IMG/VR virus record: IMGVR_UViG_3300047553_000075
Location: 1-23,426 of that record
Source of the DNA: a virus
Length of the DNA: 23,426 bases
Reading direction: 5' to 3' (one strand)
The notes under the pieces are model-generated. The model was given only the letters and a program-made list of their open reading frames with translations. It was not told the origin of the DNA and ran no database searches. Position 1 is the stretch's first letter; every line of letters begins with the position of its first letter. The position numbers were made by a program, and so were the translations under genes. Shown here piece by piece: positions 14,250-21,276 of this stretch.

Positions 14250-15044
14250 TTAACGTCCGAACATGCCGCCAAGGGCTTGTCCGGCATTAGCGTACAGATT
14301 AGCTTGTTGTTTAGCGGCCAACAGGTTAGCAGCAGCAGCGGACTGACCAGCACTCAGGAGGCCCCCAGCACCAGCGGCACCAGCAGTGCTAACAGCCTTG
14401 CCAAGGTCAGCACCCAAGGTCAAAGGCTTCAGACCAAGTTCTTCAATACCAGCGCCAAACTGGAACAGACCCTGACCGCGACCAATCAAGCGATCAATGT
14501 CAGCTTGACCGTACTCTTGAGCACGGGTAGCCAGTTCTTGATCCGCACGAGCACGAGCAAGATCACGTTGATATTGTTCAGGATTGACCATACCAGCACC
14601 ACCAGCGCCCATAGCAGTACCAGAGACACCCAAGCCAATACGCCCACGATTAAGCTGCTGATTACGTAGAGCAATGTCTTCAGCCTGTCGAGTAGGCTGT
14701 AACAGTGCTTGTTGTTGAGTTACGTACTGCTCAGCAGCCTTCGTAGGATCAAGGTTGATCTGTCCAAGGACATTACCAGCACCGCCGTAGAACTGATTAC
14801 GGAAGGCTTCTAAGACAGGGTTAAGAGCATAACCAGCTTGTTGCTTAGCTGTATCAAAGTAGCCAGTACCGTAACCAGATGTCACAGAGTAAGGCTTGAA
14901 TTCAGTCATTGATGCTGCCTGAGCACCTAGATTGTTTAGAGCCTGTGCCTGATCTTTAGCAGCTTGTTGTTGCTGGTATGCTCCGAAGAGATTCAAACCA
15001 GTACTAAAAGCATTGCCCCAATCAAAAGGAGTTCCATCAGCCAT
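14250..15044 (-). CDS. Putative internal virion protein, 264 aa, Ala/Gln/Gly-rich
   Basis: N-terminus WGNAFSTGLNLFGAYQQQQAA followed by a glutamine/alanine-rich helix (KDQAQALNNLGAQAAS), an aromatic segment with repeated SGYGTGYFD, helices with RQAEDIALRNQQLNRGRIG, and an alanine/glycine-rich end (AVSTAGAAGAGGLLSAGQSA) that is membrane-compatible. The glycine-zipper-like end and first position in the three-gene set fit a T7 gp14-like channel component. No catalytic residues are visible. Start ATG 15044 lies 9 bases after the preceding gene's stop, with an AGGAATAA site. Confidence 0.55.
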   Translation of the reverse strand: MADGTPFDWGNAFSTGLNLFGAYQQQQAAKDQAQALNNLGAQAASMTEFKPYSVTSGYGTGYFDTAKQQAGYALNPVLEAFRNQFYGGAGNVLGQINLDPTKAAEQYVTQQQALLQPTRQAEDIALRNQQLNRGRIGLGVSGTAMGAGGAGMVNPEQYQRDLARARADQELATRAQEYGQADIDRLIGRGQGLFQFGAGIEELGLKPLTLGADLGKAVSTAGAAGAGGLLSAGQSAAAANLLAAKQQANLYANAGQALGGMFGR

Positions 15045-15053
15045 GTTTATTCC

Positions 15054-15242
15054 TTAGTAAGTTCCACCGTTGACGACAATGTTCTCAAGCTCACCACCGA
15101 TGACATCAGCTTTGGTGGCAATAGCAGTCTCAATAGCGTCAAATTCATCGTCAATCTCAGTACCTTTAACAACCTTACTAGGATCACCAGAAGGCAGAGC
15201 ATCTTTGGTACTGAAATCCGTGAGTTTTACGTAGTCTGTCAT
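15054..15242 (-). CDS. 62-aa tail-fibre-N-terminus-like stub
   Basis: Reads MTDYVKLTDFSTKDALPSGD, then PSKVVKGTEIDDEFDAIETA, and ends GGELENIVVNGGTY. The KVVKGTEIDDEF-AI-TA-ATKAD block is common near the start of phage tail-fibre or tailspike proteins, where it is followed by a long receptor-binding part (recollection). Here the frame ends after 62 codons, so it is either a stand-alone small structural protein or the remains of a longer fibre. It lies between the gp12-like nozzle and the internal proteins and is spaced like a normal operon gene (12 bases from one neighbour, 9 from the other). Confidence 0.75.
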   Translation of the reverse strand: MTDYVKLTDFSTKDALPSGDPSKVVKGTEIDDEFDAIETAIATKADVIGGELENIVVNGGTY

Positions 15243-15254
15243 TATAGTTCCTCG

Positions 15255-16799
15255 TTAGGATAGTTTACCAGTTTTCACAAAGAGGTCTACCTTCTGTACA
15301 CTGACAGGAGAACCATCAACGTTACATTCAAAACCAATCTGGATTAGATTACCAGAGCCTAGTCCAGGACTGTTAATCTGTTCTACAGCAATGCCTGCTG
15401 TGTATTGAGCATCCATGTACTCATCAAGGCCATACTCATAAGGGCCATTCTCAGGGATCGTGAATGGAAACGAGAATGAACTACCAATGTAGTCATACCC
15501 TAGCTTAAACACAAATGATTGCTCAGATCCACCTAAGACAGTAGCTTTAATCTTCTTGACTAATTTTAGCACAGTTGGTGCACCAAAATCAAGATAATTC
15601 GTAAAGAATTTCATCCGATAACGACTACCGTTATCAGTATATCCTTCGTACAGGCCAATACCGTTAATCATTCCCAAGAGAATATCACGGTTACGCCTAC
15701 GCAAGAATGCTTTAGCTTTGTAACTAATCCAGTTAGTGATCCTTGAAGATCCATCCTCAAGTGCAGACCTCATGTCTAGAACGTATACACGCTCAATGCT
15801 TGGGAAGGAAATCAGATAGAAGGCATGACGTTCACTGTAAAGACTCTTAACCTTATTCAGTGATCCGTTAGTGTCAACTTCATTCTGTACAACAGCCAAG
15901 AACTGATCTCGTACATTCTTCGTCAAGTCACGCATTGGCAGAGACTTCTCTTGAATGACTCGACCAAGACTACGTACACCAGCGTCAGACAAGAAGATAA
16001 TATCAGAGCCAGTATTCTGGATACTGTCACGAGCAATACAGCCTACACCAGTGATGATGTCTTGTACTGCAAAGGTATTGCTCAGGATGTCATCAGCACC
16101 TGAGTAAATGACAATGTTACGTTCACAGAAGATGATCAGGAAGTTATTGTGAGCAGCAAGGGCTACGATGGTGTCAGTGTTGTCAGGCAGTACTGAAGCA
16201 ATGTTCAGAGTACCAGAAGAACCATCATAAAACTCAGGAAAGATAGTATCAGCAATGTCAGTAGACCAGTAAACAGTAGTTCCGTCATGTGCCCAGAGCC
16301 GTCCATAAGCTGCAATAACATCACGCAGAGTGTTACTGCCAAAGTTAGGCGTATTGGCAGTGAAGGTTCCATAGTCCTGTGCAGTCCCTGCTGTGTAGAT
16401 GATAGGCTCATGACCGTCCTGCACAAGCATCGTATGAGCCAACAGAGTAGCAGCTTTCCAGTTGTTACCTGTAACAGTATACGCTGCTGGCGTAATGTCC
16501 GTCAGAGTAGCACCAATGCCACCAGAGAACAACTTATTATTACCACCACTGAGCACAGTGTAGGAACCATCAGCATTAACGTGCTCATGGATGAACTCAA
16601 TAGAGTTCCCACTCAACTGAGCACTACCTGTAGTAGTCTTCTGAGTCCACCCACGCCTAGAGCCAATACGTCCAGACTTATCAATGACACAGTTATCTGC
16701 AACCAGAGCGTAGGTAGAGTTAAGAGTAACAGGACTTTCTTGGAGGTTTAGTCCAGCAAAGCCTGGAGCTACAACGCTAATTGCTTCCAACTGTTTCAT
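15255..16799 (-). CDS. Tail nozzle protein, T7 gp12 (tail tubular B)-like
   Basis: A 514-aa beta-rich protein. The opening PGFAGLNLQESPVTLNSTYA and ADNCVIDKSGRIGSRRGW is the usual start of podoviral nozzle/tail tube proteins, in which six copies close the tail tip and dock the spikes. Further propeller-like repeats follow: AAYGRLWAHDGTTVYWS, LAAHNNFLIIFCERNIVIY, IIFLSDAGVRSLG and RHAFYLISFPSIERVYVLD. The start is ATG 16799, whose ATGA overlaps the adaptor stop; a TTG at 16811 would add four residues. The protein directly after the gp11-like adaptor is gp12 in T7, supporting the call. Confidence 0.82.
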   Translation of the reverse strand: MKQLEAISVVAPGFAGLNLQESPVTLNSTYALVADNCVIDKSGRIGSRRGWTQKTTTGSAQLSGNSIEFIHEHVNADGSYTVLSGGNNKLFSGGIGATLTDITPAAYTVTGNNWKAATLLAHTMLVQDGHEPIIYTAGTAQDYGTFTANTPNFGSNTLRDVIAAYGRLWAHDGTTVYWSTDIADTIFPEFYDGSSGTLNIASVLPDNTDTIVALAAHNNFLIIFCERNIVIYSGADDILSNTFAVQDIITGVGCIARDSIQNTGSDIIFLSDAGVRSLGRVIQEKSLPMRDLTKNVRDQFLAVVQNEVDTNGSLNKVKSLYSERHAFYLISFPSIERVYVLDMRSALEDGSSRITNWISYKAKAFLRRRNRDILLGMINGIGLYEGYTDNGSRYRMKFFTNYLDFGAPTVLKLVKKIKATVLGGSEQSFVFKLGYDYIGSSFSFPFTIPENGPYEYGLDEYMDAQYTAGIAVEQINSPGLGSGNLIQIGFECNVDGSPVSVQKVDLFVKTGKLS

Positions 16800-17458
16800 T
16801 TTTCGTACCAAGTAGTGTTTTCAGTTTGTCGGGCAGCATCAAAGCTGATAGCATCAGCCAGAGCACTCTGAGCAAGACGATAAGCATTGATGCTCTGCTG
16901 TCCTGCGTCTTCACCACGTTCCTCTTGAGCCATCGCAGTAGCCAGTAGAATCACTGGTCTTTCAGGTACAAGCAGAATATCAGAATCAGCAGTAAGATTA
17001 CTAGGACGAACGGTACCATAGAACTTCACACTCCCTGCTGCGTTAGGCGTAGGAAAGAAAGTAACCTTGATGTTACCAGTAGCACTGTCTACGCCACTAT
17101 ACGAGAAGTGTGTAGGAGGAGCATTGTCGTTAGTACCAAAGGTAACTTGCTCAATCATCCACGTATGAGGCATCTCTTCAAGTTCCCACTTCTGAGTCTC
17201 ATTGTAGACCATCTCAGGTTGGAATCCATTGAAGGAAGGACTCAACTGATACTCAGAAGTTCCAGACACCAGAGTTACAGGCACCGTTTGCTTTAGAGCC
17301 AACCACTGCCAAGCACTCTCAACAGTAGCCTTAGCTTCATTGACAAAATCACCAATGAGTCGAGCGTAAGAGTTATTATTACCAGTTCCTTGAACAGTAG
17401 TCACTTCTGACTCCCGCAATCGTCGGAGAACTGAATTAACTAGCTGAAGGTAATTCAT
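16796..17458 (-). CDS. Head-tail adaptor, T7 gp11 (tail tubular A)-like
   Basis: A 220-aa protein beginning MNYLQLVNSVLRRLRESEVT with FVNEAKATVESAWQWLALKQ following. This helical opening plus a middle beta domain (PVTLVSGTSEYQLSP, IKVTFFPTPNAAGSVKFYG) is typical of podoviral adaptors that join the portal to the nozzle. The C-terminal helices (PVILLATAMAQEERGEDAG, RLAQSALADAISFDAA) match the family's ERGED-G-motif region (recollection). It is translationally coupled to the nozzle gene by ATGA. Confidence 0.8.
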   Translation of the reverse strand: MNYLQLVNSVLRRLRESEVTTVQGTGNNNSYARLIGDFVNEAKATVESAWQWLALKQTVPVTLVSGTSEYQLSPSFNGFQPEMVYNETQKWELEEMPHTWMIEQVTFGTNDNAPPTHFSYSGVDSATGNIKVTFFPTPNAAGSVKFYGTVRPSNLTADSDILLVPERPVILLATAMAQEERGEDAGQQSINAYRLAQSALADAISFDAARQTENTTWYEK

Positions 17459-17473
17459 AAGAGTTCCTTATTC

Positions 17474-17824
17474 TTAGGCGTTCAAGAAGGTATACAGTGG
17501 TTTCTCTTTACGTAGATCAAAGGTGACAATCACTGTGTAGTCACTGCCCGTCTCAGTCAAGACTTTCAAGGCATCTCCAGCTTGCAAGACAACAGTTCCA
17601 TCACTGAACTGAAGATAGTCTTTAGCGCTCAAGAGTTTGTCATCAAGGATGTAGATCTGATGCGTAGGGTCATGAGCGTGTTGCCAGTAAACATCAATAG
17701 TCTTATTGGTAGCAGACTTATTATGAATGTACATCATGTCCATCTCGGCAACATAGCCTTCAGGCACTGTGAACATTGTAGTCAACGTAGCTGCTGGAAT
17801 TGTGAGGCCAATGGAGTGTCTCAT
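17474..17824 (-). CDS. Small beta-rich virion protein, 116 aa
   Basis: Almost entirely beta: MRHSIGLTIPAATLTTMFTV, AEMDMMYIHNKSATNKTIDV, IYILDDKLLSAKDYLQFSDG, VVLQAGDALKVLTETGSDYT, IVTFDLRKEKP. Proteins of this size and pattern occur beside adaptor genes in podoviral structural operons and may be head-tail accessory or decoration proteins (recollection); the pattern resembles a jelly roll. No catalytic motif is present. It starts two bases after the previous gene's stop. Virion role inferred from position. Confidence 0.6.
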   Translation of the reverse strand: MRHSIGLTIPAATLTTMFTVPEGYVAEMDMMYIHNKSATNKTIDVYWQHAHDPTHQIYILDDKLLSAKDYLQFSDGTVVLQAGDALKVLTETGSDYTVIVTFDLRKEKPLYTFLNA

Positions 17825-17826
17825 GA

Positions 17827-18564
17827 TCAGTCCGTAGAGCTACCAGGAGACCATCCAGAATAAGAATCTGAACTAGCCCACCCAGAGTTAGCTTGGTTGC
17901 TGTAGCCAGCTTCGCTGCCATAAGCGCCGTCCCCATAAGAACCACTACTACTAGATCCGTAATCAATAGCTCCGCCAGTGATGTAAGGTTCTGGTGCTAC
18001 AGGAGCAACCCCGCCTGAGCTGGGAACTTGATAGCCATAGACTTGACTAATCACGCTGTTAGGATTCTCAAGACCATATTGCAACATACGGTCATTCAAG
18101 ATGCTGTAGGCTTGGTTTGCAGGCTCCTGAGCACGATAAGCAGACTGAGCAAAACTAAGAGGTCCTCCCAGCATTCCCATCAAAGCCATGCCAGCAGTCT
18201 TTAGGTTAGCTTTCTCGTAGTCATTTAAGAAGCCTTCACGCCTGCGCATCTCCATAACTGTATCCCACTGAGAATCACTGAGATTAGTCTCTGGTGCAGT
18301 ACGTCGATTACCTTCAGAATCATATCCAAAAGGAGCACTAGAGCTAGGCTGTTGTTTACCTTTAAGGTACTCCTCAAACATACCTTCCATCTTAGTCTGA
18401 TCTGCTACCGGAGCAGGCTGAGCAGTAGACGCAAAAGGCCCACCAAAGGCTGGTCTAGCAAAAGTACTAGGTTGACGTAGCAATTTAGTTACATAATCGG
18501 AGAATGTCAGATCAGCGTCTGGAACATTATCCCACCGTGAGTCTTTCTCGTTCCAAAGAGCCAT
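17827..18564 (-). CDS. Unknown structural-region protein, 245 aa, Ser/Gly/Tyr-rich C-terminus
   Basis: N-terminus MALWNEKDSRWDNVPDADLT followed by a Pro/Ala-rich linker and a short helical part (WDTVMEMRRREGFLNDYEKA; AGMALMGMLGGPLSFAQSAY). From about residue 180 it becomes low complexity: Pro/Val/Ala, then a long run rich in Ser, Gly, Tyr, Ala and Asp (DYGSSSSGSYGDGAYGSEAG; SGWASSDSYSGWSPGSSTD). This aromatic, uncharged tail resembles disordered or adhesive segments rather than an enzyme. I do not recognise the family. Start ATG 18564 follows AAAGGATAC. Confidence 0.6.
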   Translation of the reverse strand: MALWNEKDSRWDNVPDADLTFSDYVTKLLRQPSTFARPAFGGPFASTAQPAPVADQTKMEGMFEEYLKGKQQPSSSAPFGYDSEGNRRTAPETNLSDSQWDTVMEMRRREGFLNDYEKANLKTAGMALMGMLGGPLSFAQSAYRAQEPANQAYSILNDRMLQYGLENPNSVISQVYGYQVPSSGGVAPVAPEPYITGGAIDYGSSSSGSYGDGAYGSEAGYSNQANSGWASSDSYSGWSPGSSTD

Positions 18565-18575
18565 GATCGTATCCT

Positions 18576-18839
18576 TTAGTTAAACCACTTAGCACCAAAC
18601 TGAACAATAGCGAATAAGACACCAGCAGCAGCCCAGACACCAACGCCTCTATTGACCCACTGATCTAGATTGCGTTTAGTGTCGTTCATGTCTTTCTCAA
18701 GGACTGCCATAGCCCTCTCAACACGGCCAATACGTTCTCCTTGGTTAGCAAGACGCTCCTCAACGAGAATCAACTTAGATACAGCATCGGTTAATTTGTC
18801 TACCTTGTTTTCAAGGCGTCGGAAGTCGTCGTCTGTCAT
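18576..18839 (-). CDS. Coiled-coil protein with C-terminal membrane segment (lysis-type candidate)
   Basis: An 87-aa protein: residues 5-60 are a heptad-rich coiled coil (FRRLENKVDKLTDAVSKLIL; ERLANQGERIGRVERAMAVL), then a short loop (DQWVNRGVG) and one hydrophobic segment (VWAAAGVLFAIVQFGAKWF) at the C-terminus. This is the layout of haemolysin XhlA-like and some phage holin/antiholin-associated proteins. It could be a tail-anchored inner-membrane protein acting in lysis or superinfection control. It is coupled to the zincin-like gene by an ATGA overlap, so the two may act together. Function is inferred from topology only. Confidence 0.6.
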   Translation of the reverse strand: MTDDDFRRLENKVDKLTDAVSKLILVEERLANQGERIGRVERAMAVLEKDMNDTKRNLDQWVNRGVGVWAAAGVLFAIVQFGAKWFN

Positions 18840-19099
18840 GATAGTCTTTCTGCCTCACGGGCTTCAATCTCCATAGGATTATTACGATAACCGTACTTAA
18901 GAGAGTACCAAAGATATACAGCGTAGAACTTTAGTACTCCCATGCGTTCATATTGACGCCAGTGAGCTTGCTCGTGACGTAGCAGCCTTGCATCTCCGCA
19001 GCACTCCGGCAGCGCGTAGATGCCGAAGGGCGGCAGCGTTATGGCTCGGAAGCCACGCCAGCGGAGGATGGTGGCGAGGATGCTGGGGGTGGGGGTCAT
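18836..19099 (-). CDS. Zincin-like (HExxH) small phage protein, 87 aa
   Basis: Contains H42-E43-Q-A-H46 (RHEQAHWRQYERMG) followed by an aromatic helix (FYAVYLWYSLKYGYRNNP) and M-E77-I-E79-A-R-E, giving HExxH plus a downstream glutamate as in minigluzincin-type metallopeptidases. The N-terminus is Pro-rich (MTPTPSIL) with PPFGIYALPE. It could be a peptidase acting on the cell envelope or on a phage protein, or a fold without activity. It directly follows tailspike A and is G+C-rich like it, and a broken relative follows tailspike B (8784-8852). Coupled by ATGA to the coiled-coil gene. Confidence 0.72.
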   Translation of the reverse strand: MTPTPSILATILRWRGFRAITLPPFGIYALPECCGDARLLRHEQAHWRQYERMGVLKFYAVYLWYSLKYGYRNNPMEIEAREAERLS

Positions 19100-19108
19100 T
19101 ACGCCTTT

Positions 19109-20971
19109 TTAGATTTGCTGCCAGCCGCCGCCGAGCAGCATGATGGTGAAGCCTGCCGGGTCGGCCAATGCTCCACCAGTTCCGACCGTGAAAAACTGAA
19201 TTCGATCATTTCCAGTATTGCTGCTCAAAACGCTACATGCATACATATTCCCCCCGCCGTTCGTAGCCGGGGTTACAAGGACAGGATATTTTCCAGCAGC
19301 AAGGGCTTGACGATTGAATCTATATGTCAACGTGTAATCGCCTACACCATTACGAGTAACGGAAGTTATAAAGTTAGCTGACTGAAAGTCGAGTGTGGGG
19401 GTGGTCCCTGAAATAGAAACAGAGGCGTACAGTGGCAATACCCGTCGATCTACTGTCGGGCTTGTTTGACCTTCCCAATACACATTCACACTGTTCGTCG
19501 TGATGTAGTTGTTCTCAATGTCTGCCGTGTAGCTGTATGTGGCATTGGGAATGTAAATGGCTGCGTTCGCAAGGCGACCGTTTGTTGGAGTCGCTGCGTA
19601 ATTGCCCCGAATGGAATTGTTCTTGATCGACACGTTCTTGATCGACGCAGCATCGAGGCAGATCGCCCCTTCCACGTTGGTCCCTGCGCCGAAGTCGCCG
19701 TTCAAATGGTTGTTGAAGATCCGGGTCTGCCTAGTGTTCTCCACGTAAATTGCGTACTTGTAGGCCCCGCCTTCTTGCCAGCAGTTCTGGATGATCGGAC
19801 CGCCACCGTAGTCATAGGACTCGTTGGAATCTTCGATATGGATAATGTTGTACAGGGCATTGTTTGTTGTCGATTGGAACGTACAAGCATCCAGCAGGAA
19901 ACTGCCTCCAGAGATGTAGACAGAAGTTGCCTCGCAACCCGAAATCCAGCAGCCGTACATGCGCGAGATGTTGGCGCGTGTGGTTTGTAATGCTTGGACC
20001 GTCATGTCCTGGGCGCTGCTGGGCGTGCCGATCGGATATACATCCCACCACGCACCCTCAAAGCAAGAGAAGATGTTGCAATCGATCATGGCGGTGTCAA
20101 TGCAGCCATGCATCCATGCTGCGCGACCGCAGTTCTGAATGGTCACATTCTGAACAAGGCTCAATCCTGCGGACTGGTAGACGATGCCCGAGTGATTGTT
20201 GACAAGGTTGTGGCCGTCGATGGTCAGGTTGCGCACGGTGCAGTACTGCGCACCGTATCCCGTGCTGTTACCAAACCAGACCATCCCGCCCGCCCCCCAC
20301 GAGGGAGCCGACTTGATGATGGTGTGCTCCTGGCTCTCGCCGTAGAGCGTTCTGGCAATCGGGTTGGCCCCCCAGTCGCCAATCGTGCTGCTGATCAGGT
20401 AGGTGCCATTTGGGAAGTACACGGCCTTAGAGGCTGCGATAGCCGCATTGATGGCCGCCGTGTCATCGGCCACGCCATCACCAACAGCACCAAAGTCCTT
20501 CACGCTCACCGTCTCGCGCAGCTTGGTCTGCACAGTCGTGGCGACGGCTCCGGTGCCTGCTGGGGTGTAACTAACATAGTTAGCATCAGTGCTACCAATA
20601 GGAGCACTCTGCCAGATCATGACTTCAATGTTATCAGTACCGGACACAGGTGCCTCAGTAAAGGTAATAACATTGGTGGATACACTGAACGTATCTTTGT
20701 TTTGATAGATACCGTTGATGTAGATGTCTACCAAGTCTTCATTAACAGGCGTATGAGCCATCGTGAACACGGTAGTAACATCGTTACCACTAAAGTTCTC
20801 ACGATAGACAATAGCGGTACCTGAGCCTACTTCCACCACCGTACCAGTGGCGTCTTTGGTGTACAAACGACGATCAGTAGTATTGATAGCCAGTTCACCT
20901 TGGGTCAGATTAGCCGCAAGAGGAACTGCACCAGCAGTGCTGCTGTTCTTGGTGATGATAGTAGATGCCAT
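19109..20971 (-). CDS. Tailspike A: N-terminal anchor plus beta-helix (Pectate_lyase_3)
   Basis: A 620-aa tailspike. Residues 1-50 (STIITKNSSTAGAVPLAANL; TQGELAINTTDRRLYTKD) are a common virion-attachment start. A second small beta domain runs to about 130 (FSGNDVTTVFTMAHTPVNED). The beta-helix entry motif VSVKDFGAVGDGVADDTAAI follows at about 154-173, then many rungs with NVTIQNCG, MIDCNIFSC, IIQNCWQEGG and NVSIKNNSIRGN. The C-terminus is a beta-rich domain ending LGGGWQQI. It probably binds and may cleave a surface polysaccharide. The gene's first ~400 bases are A+T-leaning like the core genome, the rest G+C-rich, so the receptor part looks grafted onto a resident anchor. Confidence 0.92.
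   Translation of the reverse strand: MASTIITKNSSTAGAVPLAANLTQGELAINTTDRRLYTKDATGTVVEVGSGTAIVYRENFSGNDVTTVFTMAHTPVNEDLVDIYINGIYQNKDTFSVSTNVITFTEAPVSGTDNIEVMIWQSAPIGSTDANYVSYTPAGTGAVATTVQTKLRETVSVKDFGAVGDGVADDTAAINAAIAASKAVYFPNGTYLISSTIGDWGANPIARTLYGESQEHTIIKSAPSWGAGGMVWFGNSTGYGAQYCTVRNLTIDGHNLVNNHSGIVYQSAGLSLVQNVTIQNCGRAAWMHGCIDTAMIDCNIFSCFEGAWWDVYPIGTPSSAQDMTVQALQTTRANISRMYGCWISGCEATSVYISGGSFLLDACTFQSTTNNALYNIIHIEDSNESYDYGGGPIIQNCWQEGGAYKYAIYVENTRQTRIFNNHLNGDFGAGTNVEGAICLDAASIKNVSIKNNSIRGNYAATPTNGRLANAAIYIPNATYSYTADIENNYITTNSVNVYWEGQTSPTVDRRVLPLYASVSISGTTPTLDFQSANFITSVTRNGVGDYTLTYRFNRQALAAGKYPVLVTPATNGGGNMYACSVLSSNTGNDRIQFFTVGTGGALADPAGFTIMLLGGGWQQI
20454..20515 (-). repeat. 62-bp segment shared by both tailspike genes (copy 2)
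   Basis: Partner of 10253-10314; 52 of 62 bases agree by hand alignment without gaps. It encodes the same beta-helix entry motif in tailspike A and lies about 60 bases inside the composition change of that gene. Confidence 0.7.
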
Positions 20972-20976
20972 GAGTA

Positions 20977-21144
20977 TTATTCCTCAGTGTCGGATTGCTT
21001 AACAGATTTACGTACAGCTTTGGGCTTAGGTTCTTCAATGACCTCTGGTACTTGTTCGTACTCAGGATGTTCCAACATAGTCTTGATGTCATGCTCTTGA
21101 GTAAACTCAAAGACATTACCAGTGTGAATACATTTGAATTTCAT
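20977..21144 (-). CDS. Small protein after the coat gene, 55 aa
   Basis: ATG 21144 follows an AAGGATAAC site; stop TAA at 20977-20979. The product starts MKFKCIHTGNVFEFTQEHDI, continues KTMLEHPEYEQVPEVI and ends in a Lys/Glu-rich tail (EEPKPKAVRKSVKQSDTEE). The first part looks like a short beta-hairpin followed by a helix. Similar small proteins are often placed near coat genes in podoviruses (recollection); function unknown. It is the first gene after the coat terminator, so expression depends on read-through or a local promoter. Confidence 0.8.
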   Translation of the reverse strand: MKFKCIHTGNVFEFTQEHDIKTMLEHPEYEQVPEVIEEPKPKAVRKSVKQSDTEE

Positions 21145-21165
21145 GATGTTGTTATCCTTATCTAG

Positions 21166-21236
21166 TCTCTTTTAGAGATATTCTCAATTCTACATTGCAT
21201 TCGCAATTCATGAACTAAGAATATTTATAAAAGAGA
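21166..21236 (-). repeat. Long interrupted inverted repeat downstream of the coat gene
   Basis: TCTCTTTTA (21166-21174) is the exact complement of TAAAAGAGA (21228-21236), and ATATTCT (21178-21184) of AGAATAT (21218-21224), separated by a 3x3 mismatch. Inside the loop a smaller stem ATTGC (21194-21198)/GCAAT (21203-21207) forms. The outer arm shares bases 21232-21236 with the terminator stem, so the two RNA folds exclude each other. Confidence 0.65.
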
Positions 21237-21262
21237 TCCCCAGCGTTAACCGGGGAGTCTCT
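21232..21262 (-). terminator. Rho-independent terminator after the major coat gene
   Basis: Read on the minus strand, AGAGA-C-TCCCC pairs with GGGGA-TCTCT around a 10-base loop (one bulged base), followed by TTTTATAAAT. It starts 14 bases after the coat stop codon. This matches the position of the T7 terminator after gene 10 and would raise coat and scaffold mRNA over the tail genes. Confidence 0.85.
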
Positions 21263-21276
21263 CAATCAGTTACTGA

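Noticed and set aside
13437-14669. Plus-strand frames of 190 and 214 codons in the internal-protein region
   Set aside because: Ser/Leu/Thr-rich, low-complexity translations typical of the reverse complement of Ala/Gln/Lys-rich genes.
19994-20824. Plus-strand open frame of 276 codons opposite tailspike A
   Set aside because: G+C-rich coding DNA gives long frames on the other strand. The product is rich in Arg, His and Asp with no domain, and all neighbours are on the minus strand.
21218-21232. Exact TATAAATA on the minus strand, the T4 late-promoter box
   Set aside because: It lies in the T-tract of the coat terminator, no other such boxes were seen before structural genes, and podoviruses do not normally use this promoter type.
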